NCBI GenBank assembly: GCA_045106175.1
Contig: JBGCEF010000052.1
Coordinates: forward strand, 1 to 33,614
Direction of reading: 5' to 3'
Source of the DNA: TMED27 sp045106175
GTDB lineage: Bacteria > Pseudomonadota > Alphaproteobacteria > Micavibrionales > Micavibrionaceae
Length of the DNA stretch: 33,614 bases
Below the pieces are notes generated by a model. The model was not told the DNA's origin. It did not search any database and saw only the letters and a program-made list of their open reading frames with translations. The position numbers were made by a program, and so were the translations under genes. This document shows positions 16,185 to 24,174 of the stretch, one piece after another (the first letter of the stretch is position 1; every line of letters starts with the position of its first letter).

Positions 16185-17342
16185 CTACTTGATGAACAAA
16201 TGAACTTCGCTAGATGTCGCGGTGTCGCTGCTATTGTATGATAGGTCCACACGATTTGTGTCTAATCCTAACTGTGACAATGTACGTAGTACTTTTTCCG
16301 CGTTGCGGCGGGCACGTGTAGTCTCAATCGCAACCTCTGCTGCATTACCACTTGTCGGGCTAACGGCAACGAGATCAAAACGCGCATCTGGATAGCGCTT
16401 TAACGCTTCTGACACGGCATTATAAACAGGCTGTTCGTAATCCACATCACTACGATCAAATTTAATTTTCGCAAGTGCACGAGGGCCGGAAAGTGTTGCA
16501 GGCGCATTTTGACCAATAGGCCCAGCATCTGATGCACCCCCAAATTCAGCCGCACCGGAAAATGGACGGCTCGCAAGGCTTTTACCAAATAAATCACCAT
16601 TCGTAACACCGAGCGCAAGCGTACGAAGATTGTTACGCTCAGCGGCAACATAATTTGTTGTACGCGTAATATCGTCATTAACGGTATTTAAAACACGTTC
16701 AATAAGAACCATTGTACCGCTAATACTATCCTCTAATTCGGAAAGCTTGATATGATCTTCTTCAACGGCGCCAGAAACGGCAAAGGCTGCACGCGTGCTT
16801 TCTAGTAAGAATGATGCTTCGGATGCAGCTCCCGCGGCATTAACAGCAACATTACTTAATCCTGAAATACTCGCACCCAATGCATCTAAATTGCGCTCTG
16901 CTTTCTCAAGACGATTAACAAGCCGCGGGTTACCTGGTGTTGTCCCGCTTTGCAACTGTGTGTTTATAGTCGCAACGCTTGCAAAATACTCGGCGGAACG
17001 AGCTTCGTTTGTGCGCTGTATCTGACTAAGGCTATTCGCTAAATTCGTAACGCGGCTTTGAACGCGCCCTAATGTTCTGGATAAATCACCAATCTTATTG
17101 GCGATAACAGTACTCGATCCGTCAAAATCCCCAGTGCTTAAAATTTCTTGTGCCGTAATATCTCTAATTTCAAGTGGCTTTGTGTATATCCCTTCACGCA
17201 AACTTTCAGGAACTGGGCCGCTGGTTATAATAAGTGAAGGCGATTGATTGCCTTGCGCGTGCGATTGAATTGGCGTTAAGAATGTAAAAGCCGAGATCGC
17301 AGCTGTTGTTAAAAATATCTTTGTTTTCATGTCGCGCAACAT
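16185..17342 (-). CDS. Exported protein with coiled-coil region and OmpA-like C-terminal domain
   Basis: Envelope protein of about 385 residues. I start it at ATG 17342, six bases after a GGA; ATG 17330 is nearly as good and the frame opens to 17402. The N-terminus is a Sec signal peptide (basic MLRDMKTK, hydrophobic core, cut likely after SHA). Residues about 60-225 are helical and rich in Ala, Asn, Ser and Glu, suggesting a coiled coil. After a Gly/Ala/Ser-rich linker, the last 100 residues look OmpA-like: an IKFDRSDVDY strand, RYPDARFDLVAVSP, RARRNAEKVLRTLSQLGL and a final SEVHLFIK strand. An OmpA-like domain often binds peptidoglycan, but the usual key Asp/Arg pair is not certain here. 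Assignment of the C-terminal fold is tentative. Confidence 0.65.
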   Translation of the reverse strand: MLRDMKTKIFLTTAAISAFTFLTPIQSHAQGNQSPSLIITSGPVPESLREGIYTKPLEIRDITAQEILSTGDFDGSSTVIANKIGDLSRTLGRVQSRVTNLANSLSQIQRTNEARSAEYFASVATINTQLQSGTTPGNPRLVNRLEKAERNLDALGASISGLSNVAVNAAGAASEASFLLESTRAAFAVSGAVEEDHIKLSELEDSISGTMVLIERVLNTVNDDITRTTNYVAAERNNLRTLALGVTNGDLFGKSLASRPFSGAAEFGGASDAGPIGQNAPATLSGPRALAKIKFDRSDVDYEQPVYNAVSEALKRYPDARFDLVAVSPTSGNAAEVAIETTRARRNAEKVLRTLSQLGLDTNRVDLSYNSSDTATSSEVHLFIK

Positions 17343-17402
17343 AGTCATTCCGTCGTTATATAAACTTGTAATTGTTAGAGTGATAAATGGAATACAGATC
17401 AA

Positions 17403-17418
17403 ATTAAGTTAACTTAAT
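17403..17418. repeat. 16-bp perfect palindrome upstream of the OmpA-like gene
   Basis: ATTAAGTTAACTTAAT is a perfect inverted repeat with no spacer, 60 bp upstream of the chosen start of the exported OmpA-like gene. Such a site could bind a dimeric regulator. The same intergenic region (17403-17573) is otherwise AT-rich and holds a candidate tRNA promoter. Confidence 0.5.
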
Positions 17419-17520
17419 AACTAGCATTGCCGTTAGAATACGCAAAGTCAAGACCAACACAGATTCTATCAATAAATTTATACAGATAAGAAAGACTTTA
17501 ATTTAATTTAAACTCAACGC

Positions 17521-17549
17521 TTGCATTGATAATTAATATGGCGTAACTT
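17521..17549 (+). promoter_or_regulatory. Possible promoter of tRNA-Arg
   Basis: TTGCAT (17521-17526), a 17-base spacer and TAACTT (17544-17549) end 24 bp before the mature tRNA 5' end. Each hexamer matches the consensus at only three positions, so position and spacing are the main support. Confidence 0.3.
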
Positions 17550-17573
17550 CGCGGCGATTTTGAACAATCATGC

Positions 17574-17650
17574 GCGCCGGTAGCTCAGCTGGATAGAGTA
17601 CTTGACTACGAATCAAGGGGTCGGGAGTTCGAATCTTCCCCGGCGCGCCA
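17574..17650 (+). tRNA. tRNA-Arg (anticodon ACG)
   Basis: A complete 77-base cloverleaf with encoded CCA. Acceptor GCGCCGG (17574-17580) pairs with CCGGCGC (17640-17646), discriminator G, CCA at 17648-17650. D arm GCTC/GAGT, anticodon stem CTTGA/TCAAG around the loop CTACGAA, giving ACG (read as ICG), and T arm GGGAG-TTCGAAT-CTTCC. ACG is the arginine isoacceptor that reads CGU, CGC and CGA after adenosine deamination. Confidence 0.95.
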
Positions 17651-17687
17651 TTCCTAAAAAGACTTACAGAGATTTTGAGCTGGCGAC

Positions 17688-17725
17688 GTTAGCGTTGAAA
17701 AAAAACGCTAACATTAGAGTTTTTT
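17688..17725 (+). terminator. Hairpin with delayed T-tract after tRNA-Arg
   Basis: GTTAGCGTT (17688-17696) and AACGCTAAC (17704-17712) form a perfect 9-bp stem with a 7-base A-rich loop; a run of six T follows at 17720-17725, seven bases after the stem. It could terminate the tRNA transcript or act as a leader structure for metY. The remaining gap to 17852 contains a TATAAT at 17790-17795 without a convincing -35. Confidence 0.4.
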
Positions 17726-17852
17726 GAATGTGTGCCATTCATCAATTTCGCATCTTATATTTTCGTGCGTAAGGCTCTTTACATTATTCTATAATCCCCA
17801 ATATATTTACTGACAAAATTCATATCTATGTAAGCATAAGTAAGGAAAAATC

Positions 17853-19142
17853 ATGTCCGAAGAAAATTTCAAAGACGCAACACTGGGTGTGCACGCTGGT
17901 TATGAAACAGACCCCGTGACAAAATCTGTTGCTGTTCCCATTTATCAGACTGTCGCTTATGAATTCGATGACGCCCAACATGGTGCCGATTTATTCGATC
18001 TTGCTGTGCCGGGCAACATCTACACGCGTATTATGAATCCCACGAATGATGTCTTGGAAAAACGCGTTGCAGCCATGGAAGGCGGAATTGCTGGCCTTGC
18101 TGTCAGCGCGGGCAGCGCAGCCATTCAATATGCAGTGTTAACAGTTGCGGAGCAGGGCGACAATATTGTTACTGTCCCAATGCTTTACGGCGGAACATAC
18201 ACGTTGTTTAAACATATGTTTCCATCTTTGGGAATCGATTGCCGCTTTGCGCAGGACGACAGCGCATCTTCAATAGAGGCGCTTATTGATGAGAATACTA
18301 AAGCGATTTTTTGCGAAAGTATTGGTAACCCTGCGGGGAATATTGTTGATATCAAAGCTCTCGCTGATGTCGCGCATAAGTATGGCGTGCCGCTGATGAT
18401 TGATAATACGGTTGCAACACCATGTATCATTAAGCCAATAGAGTACGGAGCGGATATCGTTATTCACTCTTTAACAAAATATATTGGCGGTCATGGAAAC
18501 TCATTGGGTGGAATGATTGTCGATAGCGGTAAATTCGATTGGGTGGCTAATAAAGAGCGTTTCCCCGTTCTTAATAAGCCCGAGCCGTCTTACCACGGTG
18601 TCGTTTATACCGAAGCCTTCGGGCCAGCAGCCTTTATCGGGCGTGCAAGAACGGTCCCACTACGTAATACTGGCGCGGCCTTATCACCATTAAATGCATT
18701 TCTTTTGCTCCAAGGTTTGGAAACATTGGCTTTAAGAATGGAGCGTCACACTGAAAATGCACAAGCAGTCGCAGAATTTTTAGAAAAAGATGATCGTGTC
18801 GAATGGGTCAGCTATGCTGGCTTGTCGTCATCACCTTATTACGATTTAGCACAGAAATATACGGGCGGTAAGCCGTCTGCTTTACTATCATTCGGTGTGA
18901 AGGGTGGATTCGATGAGGGTGTAAAATTTTATGATGCGCTCAAACTCTTTAAAAGACTTGTGAATATAGGTGATGCCAAATCACTGGCCGCGCACCCCGC
19001 ATCAACAACACACCGCCAGCTTACAGAAGAAGAATTGAAGGGAGCAGGTGTAACGCCGGAAACGATTCGTTTGTGCGTGGGTATTGAGCATATCGATGAT
19101 ATTATTGCGGACCTTGATCGAGCTCTGAATGCGATCGGGTAA
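17853..19142 (+). CDS. metY: O-acetylhomoserine aminocarboxypropyltransferase (O-acetylhomoserine sulfhydrylase)
   Basis: PLP enzyme of the Cys/Met metabolism family that makes homocysteine from O-acetylhomoserine and sulfide (direct sulfhydrylation). 429 residues, the length of MetY rather than the roughly 390 of MetB/MetC/MetZ. Seen: THP-type N-terminus ATLGVHAGYE, YTRIMNPTNDVLEKRVAAME, SAGSAAIQYAV, the PLP-contacting D184 in MIDNTVATP, the Schiff-base lysine K209 in HSLTKYIGGHG, and SLAAHPASTTH near the C-terminus. A good AAGGAAAAATC precedes ATG 17853. Separated by 142 bp from glnII on the same strand. A SAM-dependent riboswitch is common before such genes, but I could not recognise one in the leader. 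Confidence 0.93.
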   Translation: MSEENFKDATLGVHAGYETDPVTKSVAVPIYQTVAYEFDDAQHGADLFDLAVPGNIYTRIMNPTNDVLEKRVAAMEGGIAGLAVSAGSAAIQYAVLTVAEQGDNIVTVPMLYGGTYTLFKHMFPSLGIDCRFAQDDSASSIEALIDENTKAIFCESIGNPAGNIVDIKALADVAHKYGVPLMIDNTVATPCIIKPIEYGADIVIHSLTKYIGGHGNSLGGMIVDSGKFDWVANKERFPVLNKPEPSYHGVVYTEAFGPAAFIGRARTVPLRNTGAALSPLNAFLLLQGLETLALRMERHTENAQAVAEFLEKDDRVEWVSYAGLSSSPYYDLAQKYTGGKPSALLSFGVKGGFDEGVKFYDALKLFKRLVNIGDAKSLAAHPASTTHRQLTEEELKGAGVTPETIRLCVGIEHIDDIIADLDRALNAIG

Positions 19143-19285
19143 TGCTCTATATGCATACATGCAACAGCCGCTATGCGCTAAAAACATACTAATCATTCTT
19201 TTTTCACATTTCTCTTGCATTGTTGTCGCAAAAACGCTTAATTGATGCCGTTTACAACACATTCATTACAGAAAGGATGACAGTA

Positions 19286-20401
19286 ATGTCGAAATTTACC
19301 CTTGCAGAATATATTTGGCTAGATGGTGCAGTGCCAACACGCTACCTGCGATCAAAAGCACGCGTTGTGAGTTTGGGTGGAAGCCCATCAATCGAAGATT
19401 TTCCTGAGTGGAGCTTTGATGGTTCATCCACCAATCAGGCGAGCGGCGATGACTCTGACTGCATCCTGAAGCCTGTTAGCTTTATTGCGGATCCAATTCG
19501 CGGCGAAGGCAATTACCTTGTTATGTGCGAAGTCTTTAATTCAGATGGTGAAACACCGCACGAATCAAATTCACGTGCACAGCTTCGCGCTGTTCTTGAT
19601 GCTGGCGCTGGTAAAACAAATCCTTGGATCGGCTTCGAGCAAGAATACACCCTCTTTAAGGGGCGCACACCCCTCGGTTGGCCTGAGCAGGGCTATCCAG
19701 GTCCTCAAGGTCCTTACTATTGTGGTGTTGGTGCAGATGAGATTTTCGGCCGTGAAATAGCCGAAGCGCATGGTGAGCTTTGCCTGCAAACAGAATTGAT
19801 GTTCTACGGTATTAACGCAGAAGTCATGCCTGGTCAGTGGGAATTCCAAATTGGTTTCCGTGGTGATGATAATGAGCCAGCAGATGTTTTGAAAATTTCA
19901 GACCATACATGGCTTGCCCGTTGGTTGCTTTATAGGGTAGCAGAAGAGTTTGATGTATCTGTATCAATCGATAATAAGCCCGTGAAAGGTGACTGGAACG
20001 GAGCAGGAATGCATGCGAACTTCTCCGATGATAATACACGTGACAAAGCCAAAGGCGGCGCTGCAATCGAAGCGGCAACAAAAGCGTTGTCAAGCAAGCA
20101 TAACCAGCACGTTGTTCTTTATGGTGCGGCCAATGATGAGCGCCTAACAGGTGATCATGAGACATGCGACATCGACACATTTAAAGTTGGAACAGCGGAT
20201 CGCGGATGTTCAATCCGTATACCGCAACCTGTTGCACAAAAAGGCTACGGCTATTTCGAAGACCGTCGTCCGGGTGCAAATGCTGACCCTTATTTGGTGT
20301 CTGCACGTATTTGTGCCACGGTTAACAATATTGATGAATCGTTATTCACATTTACGCAATGGCCTCGTAAAGATGCAAAATTTGCTATAGCTGCTGAATA
20401 A
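19286..20401 (+). CDS. Glutamine synthetase, type II (eukaryote-like)
   Basis: ATP-dependent formation of glutamine from glutamate and ammonia. The 371-residue size and motifs mark the GSII family, not the 470-residue bacterial GSI: EYIWLDG near the start, PEWSFDGSSTNQA (beta-grasp end), DPIRGEGNYLVMCEV, GFEQEYTLF with metal-ligand glutamates (E119, E121), NAEVMPGQWEFQIG, and RIPQPVAQKGYGYFEDRRPGANADPY. The substrate block reads WNGAGMHANFS where WNGSGCHTNFS is usual. ATG 19286 has AGGA eight bases upstream; the frame upstream to 19220 lacks family similarity. GSII lacks the adenylylation loop of GSI, so control is probably transcriptional. I saw no sigma-54 -24/-12 element in the 142-bp leader. 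A strong terminator follows. Confidence 0.92.
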   Translation: MSKFTLAEYIWLDGAVPTRYLRSKARVVSLGGSPSIEDFPEWSFDGSSTNQASGDDSDCILKPVSFIADPIRGEGNYLVMCEVFNSDGETPHESNSRAQLRAVLDAGAGKTNPWIGFEQEYTLFKGRTPLGWPEQGYPGPQGPYYCGVGADEIFGREIAEAHGELCLQTELMFYGINAEVMPGQWEFQIGFRGDDNEPADVLKISDHTWLARWLLYRVAEEFDVSVSIDNKPVKGDWNGAGMHANFSDDNTRDKAKGGAAIEAATKALSSKHNQHVVLYGAANDERLTGDHETCDIDTFKVGTADRGCSIRIPQPVAQKGYGYFEDRRPGANADPYLVSARICATVNNIDESLFTFTQWPRKDAKFAIAAE

Positions 20402-20421
20402 TTAAGCGTTAAAATCCATTC

Positions 20422-20456
20422 AAAAAGCACCCGTAAAATTGCGGGTGCTTTTTTTT
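20422..20456 (+). terminator. Rho-independent terminator after glutamine synthetase
   Basis: GCACCCG (20427-20433) pairs with CGGGTGC (20442-20448), extended by A/T pairs, with an 8-base loop and a run of eight T. It closes the metY/glnII side and isolates the pilus operon that follows. Confidence 0.9.
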
Positions 20457-20479
20457 AATTTGTTTTTGCGGCTACGTGA

Positions 20480-20508
20480 TTCAAAAACATTAAAATTCAT
20501 GCTATTAT
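20480..20508 (+). promoter_or_regulatory. Probable promoter of the pilus assembly operon
   Basis: TTCAAA (20480-20485), a 17-base spacer and TATTAT (20503-20508) with TGC directly before it (extended -10). It lies just past the glnII terminator and leaves an AT-rich leader of about 120 bases before the first pilus gene. It is the only strong candidate I see before the whole run of plus-strand genes up to the right edge. Confidence 0.45.
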
Positions 20509-20638
20509 AATAATTAGATAATAAGTTGTTTATGGTAATAAAATCATATCAATTTGTTAACTATTCCGCGCTATCCTATTTATCTGGAAAGAGCATTCTG
20601 AGTAAAATATTCACACAATTTTGAAGAGTATTGGTCCA

Positions 20639-22870
20639 ATGAAGGAAGACGGAAAAGACATGGAAGAAGTGGCATTTGATGCTGCTGAACTAATGATTGA
20701 TGAAACAATGGAAATGAATTCGGCTATCGATGCCGAGATCGTTTCGGAGCCTGTGTCTGAATCAGAACCTGTTGCAGAGCCAGTAGATTCTGATGGTGCT
20801 GAGTTTTTCGGAAGTTTTGATGTAATAGATGAGTTGGACGATGAAAATGCTGCTTCTGACGTAAAGGAATCGATTGTCGATAGTAGCGACGATGATATTG
20901 TAATTGGGCAAGATACAATTGATATCTCGCCGTCTGATCCGTCAAATCAATCTGGTGAAAATTCGGAATTTGGTGATATGAACCCATCAAGTATGGGCGA
21001 AGCACCAAATGCTTCTGCGGATGCATCTGTCCCGGCAATGCTAGATCCTTCACAGCAAAGCACAGATCATTCAAATAACACTGATATTGCAACGAGAAGC
21101 GCATCTGGCGGCGGTGCGATTAAAACATACGTAAAGCCGGAAGGTGCGCCAGGCTTTAACGATTCTGATCGCAAAACGATGCGCGTGCAAGGGCGCATCG
21201 GTGACCGCATGGTCAAAGAAGGAATTATTACAGAAGGTCAGCTAAAAGTTGGCCTCAAAGAAAAAGATATTACGGGAAAGATGCTCGGTGAAGCATTAGT
21301 TGATCTTGGCTTCATAGATGAAGATCAGTTAATAGAAGTGCTGGCAAAAGCGTCTGGTTACGATGTTTTTGATCCCCGTAGAACTGTCTTTAACTCTGAT
21401 GCGCTTGAGTTAATTGATAAAAAAATAGCCATGCATCACAAAATGTTACCTGTTGCTTTAACAGAGATTGAAGCCCGTATTGCAATGGCTGATCCATTTG
21501 ATGTACTGGCTCTTGATAAAATTAAACAACAAGTGCCTGGCTATCTAAAAGTTGTGCCTCTTGTGTGTCCGTCTTCAATTTTATCGGATGCGATTGATGT
21601 TGCATATGGTTGTGCAAGCTCGATTGATGAGATTTTAGGGGAGCTAGATAGCGGCGAGGCGAGTGCTGCAGATGATTTGGCGAGCCTAGAAGATGATGAT
21701 GCCTTCGCGCACCCGATTGTCCGCCTTGTGAATGCATTGGTTTTTGAAGCTGTGAAGCTCGGCGCATCTGACTTGCACTTTGAGCCAGAAGAAAACTTTG
21801 TGCGTCTTCGTTACAGAAAAGATGGTGTTTTATCGACTGCGCAGATCGTTCACAAAGAGCACTGGACAGGTATTTCACAGCGTATCAAAATCATGTCAAA
21901 AATGAACATCGCAAATAAACTAATTCCCCAAGATGGCCGCTTTGGAATGAGTGTTAATGGGCGCGAAGCGGACTTCCGTGTTTCATCTCTGCCGACTGTT
22001 CATGGCGAAAATATTGTTTTACGAGTTTTGGATCAAAGCTCATCTATTATGCCAATGGAACAACTTGGTTTTAGTGAGCATAATCTAAAATTGATTAAGG
22101 CGTCACAAGCATCTCCGGAAGGTATTATCATTGTGACCGGGCCAACAGGATCGGGTAAAACAACATCGCTTTATTCAATGTTGAATGAAATTAATACAGT
22201 GGATGTTAATATTCAAACACTGGAAGATCCTGTCGAATACTCACTGCCAATGATACGCCAAACCCACGTTCGAGAAGGGGTTCTTGAGTTTGCAGATGGT
22301 ATCAAAGCGCTTTTGAGGCAGGATCCTGACATCATCTTTATTGGTGAAATTCGTGATGGGGAAACAGCTGGAATGGCGCTAAAGGCTGCGATGACAGGTC
22401 ACCAAGTCTATACAACATTGCACACAAATGACTCATTCGGTGCGATACCACGTCTATTCGATTTAGGCTTAAAGCCAGGTATGGTCGCGGGCGCAATCGT
22501 ATCTATTTTTGCACAACGTTTAGCACGAAAATTATGCTCAAACTGCAAGGAAGCCTACAAAGCAGACGAGGAGGAGTGCAAAATCTTGGGTGTGGATAAA
22601 GCGAGCCCTCCAAAAATTTATCGCACAAAAGAAGGTGGTTGCGGTATGTGCGAAGGCACTGGATATAAAGGGCGAACCGCTGTTGTTGAGATCTTAATGT
22701 TTGACGAAGAATTAGATGAATTACTTGCGCGCGGAGAGTCTAAAGCAGATATCAAAGCGCTGGCTGTAAAAAAAGGCTTTAAATCGATGAAGGACGATGG
22801 CATCATGAAAGTGTTGGAAGGTAATATGAGCCTCGAAGCACTCGCCAAGGTTGTTGATGTCACGAAATAA
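20639..22870 (+). CDS. Type IV pilus assembly ATPase, MshE/PilB/GspE family
   Basis: Cytoplasmic hexameric ATPase that powers pilus extension. I use ATG 20639 (743 residues), about 170 residues longer than typical family members; TTG 20621 and ATG 20660 (with GGAAAAGAC) are alternatives. Order: residues 1-175 a low-complexity acidic region rich in Asp, Glu and Ser; 180-325 an MshEN/GspE N-terminal domain (GRIGDRMVKEGIITEGQL and GKMLGEALVDLGFIDEDQL); 360-730 the GspE core with GASDLHFEPE, Walker A GPTGSGKTT (501-509), Asp box TLEDPVEY, Walker B IIFIGEIRDGE and His box TGHQVYTTLHTND. A tetracysteine zinc site (C633, C636, C668, C671) is complete. MshEN-type domains of MshE bind c-di-GMP; its RLGxx motifs are degenerate here (GRIGD, GKMLG), so binding is only possible. 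First gene of the operon. Confidence 0.92.
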   Translation: MKEDGKDMEEVAFDAAELMIDETMEMNSAIDAEIVSEPVSESEPVAEPVDSDGAEFFGSFDVIDELDDENAASDVKESIVDSSDDDIVIGQDTIDISPSDPSNQSGENSEFGDMNPSSMGEAPNASADASVPAMLDPSQQSTDHSNNTDIATRSASGGGAIKTYVKPEGAPGFNDSDRKTMRVQGRIGDRMVKEGIITEGQLKVGLKEKDITGKMLGEALVDLGFIDEDQLIEVLAKASGYDVFDPRRTVFNSDALELIDKKIAMHHKMLPVALTEIEARIAMADPFDVLALDKIKQQVPGYLKVVPLVCPSSILSDAIDVAYGCASSIDEILGELDSGEASAADDLASLEDDDAFAHPIVRLVNALVFEAVKLGASDLHFEPEENFVRLRYRKDGVLSTAQIVHKEHWTGISQRIKIMSKMNIANKLIPQDGRFGMSVNGREADFRVSSLPTVHGENIVLRVLDQSSSIMPMEQLGFSEHNLKLIKASQASPEGIIIVTGPTGSGKTTSLYSMLNEINTVDVNIQTLEDPVEYSLPMIRQTHVREGVLEFADGIKALLRQDPDIIFIGEIRDGETAGMALKAAMTGHQVYTTLHTNDSFGAIPRLFDLGLKPGMVAGAIVSIFAQRLARKLCSNCKEAYKADEEECKILGVDKASPPKIYRTKEGGCGMCEGTGYKGRTAVVEILMFDEELDELLARGESKADIKALAVKKGFKSMKDDGIMKVLEGNMSLEALAKVVDVTK

Positions 22871-22893
22871 CCGTTTTTTAGCTTTATAGATCT

Positions 22894-22898
22894 GGGGT
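22894..22898 (+). promoter_or_regulatory. Shine-Dalgarno that supports an ATA start of the platform gene
   Basis: GGGGT at 22894-22898 stands seven bases before the ATA at 22906, the ideal distance. No ATG, GTG, TTG or CTG is in frame between the stop at 22879 and TTG 22987, and TTG 22987 has no ribosome site and would cut into conserved sequence. Confidence 0.5.
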
Positions 22899-22905
22899 AA
22901 GAACG

Positions 22906-24162
22906 ATAGAGCGATTTAAGTACAAAGCTATTAATGAGTCAGGTCGCCCTATTCGCGGCTCGATCACTGCTGCGAACGAAGCTGAGTTGTACAAACAGCT
23001 TCAAACAGCTGGTCTTGAGCTTGTCGATTGTTCTGTCATAGGTAAAGACGCGAAATCAGCTCTTTTTGGCAATTTTGGCAAACCAAAAATTAAAACAAGA
23101 GATTTGATCCAGTTATTTGTGAATCTGGAACAGATGCAGGCATCGGGTGTTCCGCTGTTGGATGCTCTTGGTGATATTCGTGATACAACTGAAAATACAT
23201 CCTTATCTGATGTTTTATCCGAAGTGCATCGTGATGTTTCTGACGGTATGCCTATTTCTGAAGCTATGGCAAAACACGAAAAAATATTCACTAATATTTA
23301 TATTTCATTGATTGCAGCTGGAGAAGAAACGGGGGATTTGACGTCTTCATACAGGCAGCTTGTAAAATATTTGAAATGGGTTGATGGTATTAACTCAAAG
23401 ATCAAAAAAGCAACGCGTTATCCAATTATCGTGACCTTCGTTGTGTTGTTAACGATCACGTTTATGATGATGGTCGTTGTGCCTCAGATCGTTGGTTTCT
23501 TGAAATTCTTGGATTTGGATTTGCCGTGGTTCACGATTGCACTTATCGCAACATCTGACTTCTTTGTGAATCCGCTCTTTAACGTGTTGGGTTTCCCAAT
23601 TTTTGGCGGTTACGTTGTTATTGGGATTCCCGCTTTGCTGTATATTATGATGAAGCTTATTCATAAGAATTCTGAATCAATGGCTTATCGCATAGATATG
23701 GCCTTCTTAAGTTTGCCTGTCTTTGGCACACTCATCAGAAAAATTACGATTGCTAGATATTCTCAAACATTTGCCGCTTTATTTTCTAGCGGTATTGATG
23801 TGATTAATGGTCTAAAGTCATCACGCCAGACGGTTACAAATCTTGTAATGATTGATGCGATGAAAACAGTCGAGAGGTTGGTTCAATCAGGAAGCCCGCT
23901 ATCCCAAGCATTTAATGGATGTGGGGAATTCCCTAGTCTTGTGGTGCGTATGGTTAGGGTTGGGGAAGAATCTGGTAAGCTGTCACCCGTGCTTGATCAG
24001 GTGTCAGAATTTTATACAAAGGATGTAAACGAGGCTATCGATGGTATGATTGAACTTATTCAGCCAACTTTAACAGCTATTCTTGGTTTGATGATTGCTT
24101 GGATTGCTGCCGGAAGTTTAGGGCCGATTTATATCAATCTTGGTAGCTTTATGGACTTTTAA
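22906..24162 (+). CDS. Type IV pilus inner-membrane platform protein, MshG/PilC/GspF family
   Basis: Polytopic inner-membrane protein that couples the extension ATPase to pilin insertion. Reading from ATA 22906 gives 418 residues with the family's N-terminus (ERFKYKAINESGRPIRGSI, then an EAELYKQLQTAGLELVDC segment). Starting at TTG 22987 would give 391 residues and drop this conserved block. Two GspF domains are seen: RDLIQLFVNLEQMQASGVPLL (about 65-190) and ARYSQTFAALFSSGIDVINGL (about 280-400). Hydrophobic helices lie near 165-190, 210-240 and 390-412, and GEETGDL/GEESGKL marks both halves. It starts 35 bp after the ATPase gene. ATA initiation is an inference; a G-to-A change or base-call error is the alternative. 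Confidence 0.85.
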   Translation: MERFKYKAINESGRPIRGSITAANEAELYKQLQTAGLELVDCSVIGKDAKSALFGNFGKPKIKTRDLIQLFVNLEQMQASGVPLLDALGDIRDTTENTSLSDVLSEVHRDVSDGMPISEAMAKHEKIFTNIYISLIAAGEETGDLTSSYRQLVKYLKWVDGINSKIKKATRYPIIVTFVVLLTITFMMMVVVPQIVGFLKFLDLDLPWFTIALIATSDFFVNPLFNVLGFPIFGGYVVIGIPALLYIMMKLIHKNSESMAYRIDMAFLSLPVFGTLIRKITIARYSQTFAALFSSGIDVINGLKSSRQTVTNLVMIDAMKTVERLVQSGSPLSQAFNGCGEFPSLVVRMVRVGEESGKLSPVLDQVSEFYTKDVNEAIDGMIELIQPTLTAILGLMIAWIAAGSLGPIYINLGSFMDF

Positions 24163-24174
24163 AAGAGAAATAGT

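Noticed and set aside
17651..17852. SAM riboswitch before metY
   Set aside because: Expected by gene context, but I could not match the conserved core of any SAM class by eye; only a simple hairpin is present.
19220..19285. Extended N-terminus of glutamine synthetase from 19220
   Set aside because: ATG 19286 has the good AGGA site and the family's usual start; the extension has none.
19143..19285. Sigma-54 / NtrC promoter before glutamine synthetase
   Set aside because: No GG-N10-GC type -24/-12 element found.
20724..21104. 126-codon minus-strand frame opposite the acidic ATPase N-terminus
   Set aside because: His/Gln/Leu-rich product expected from reading an Asp/Glu/Ser-rich stretch backwards; no start signal.
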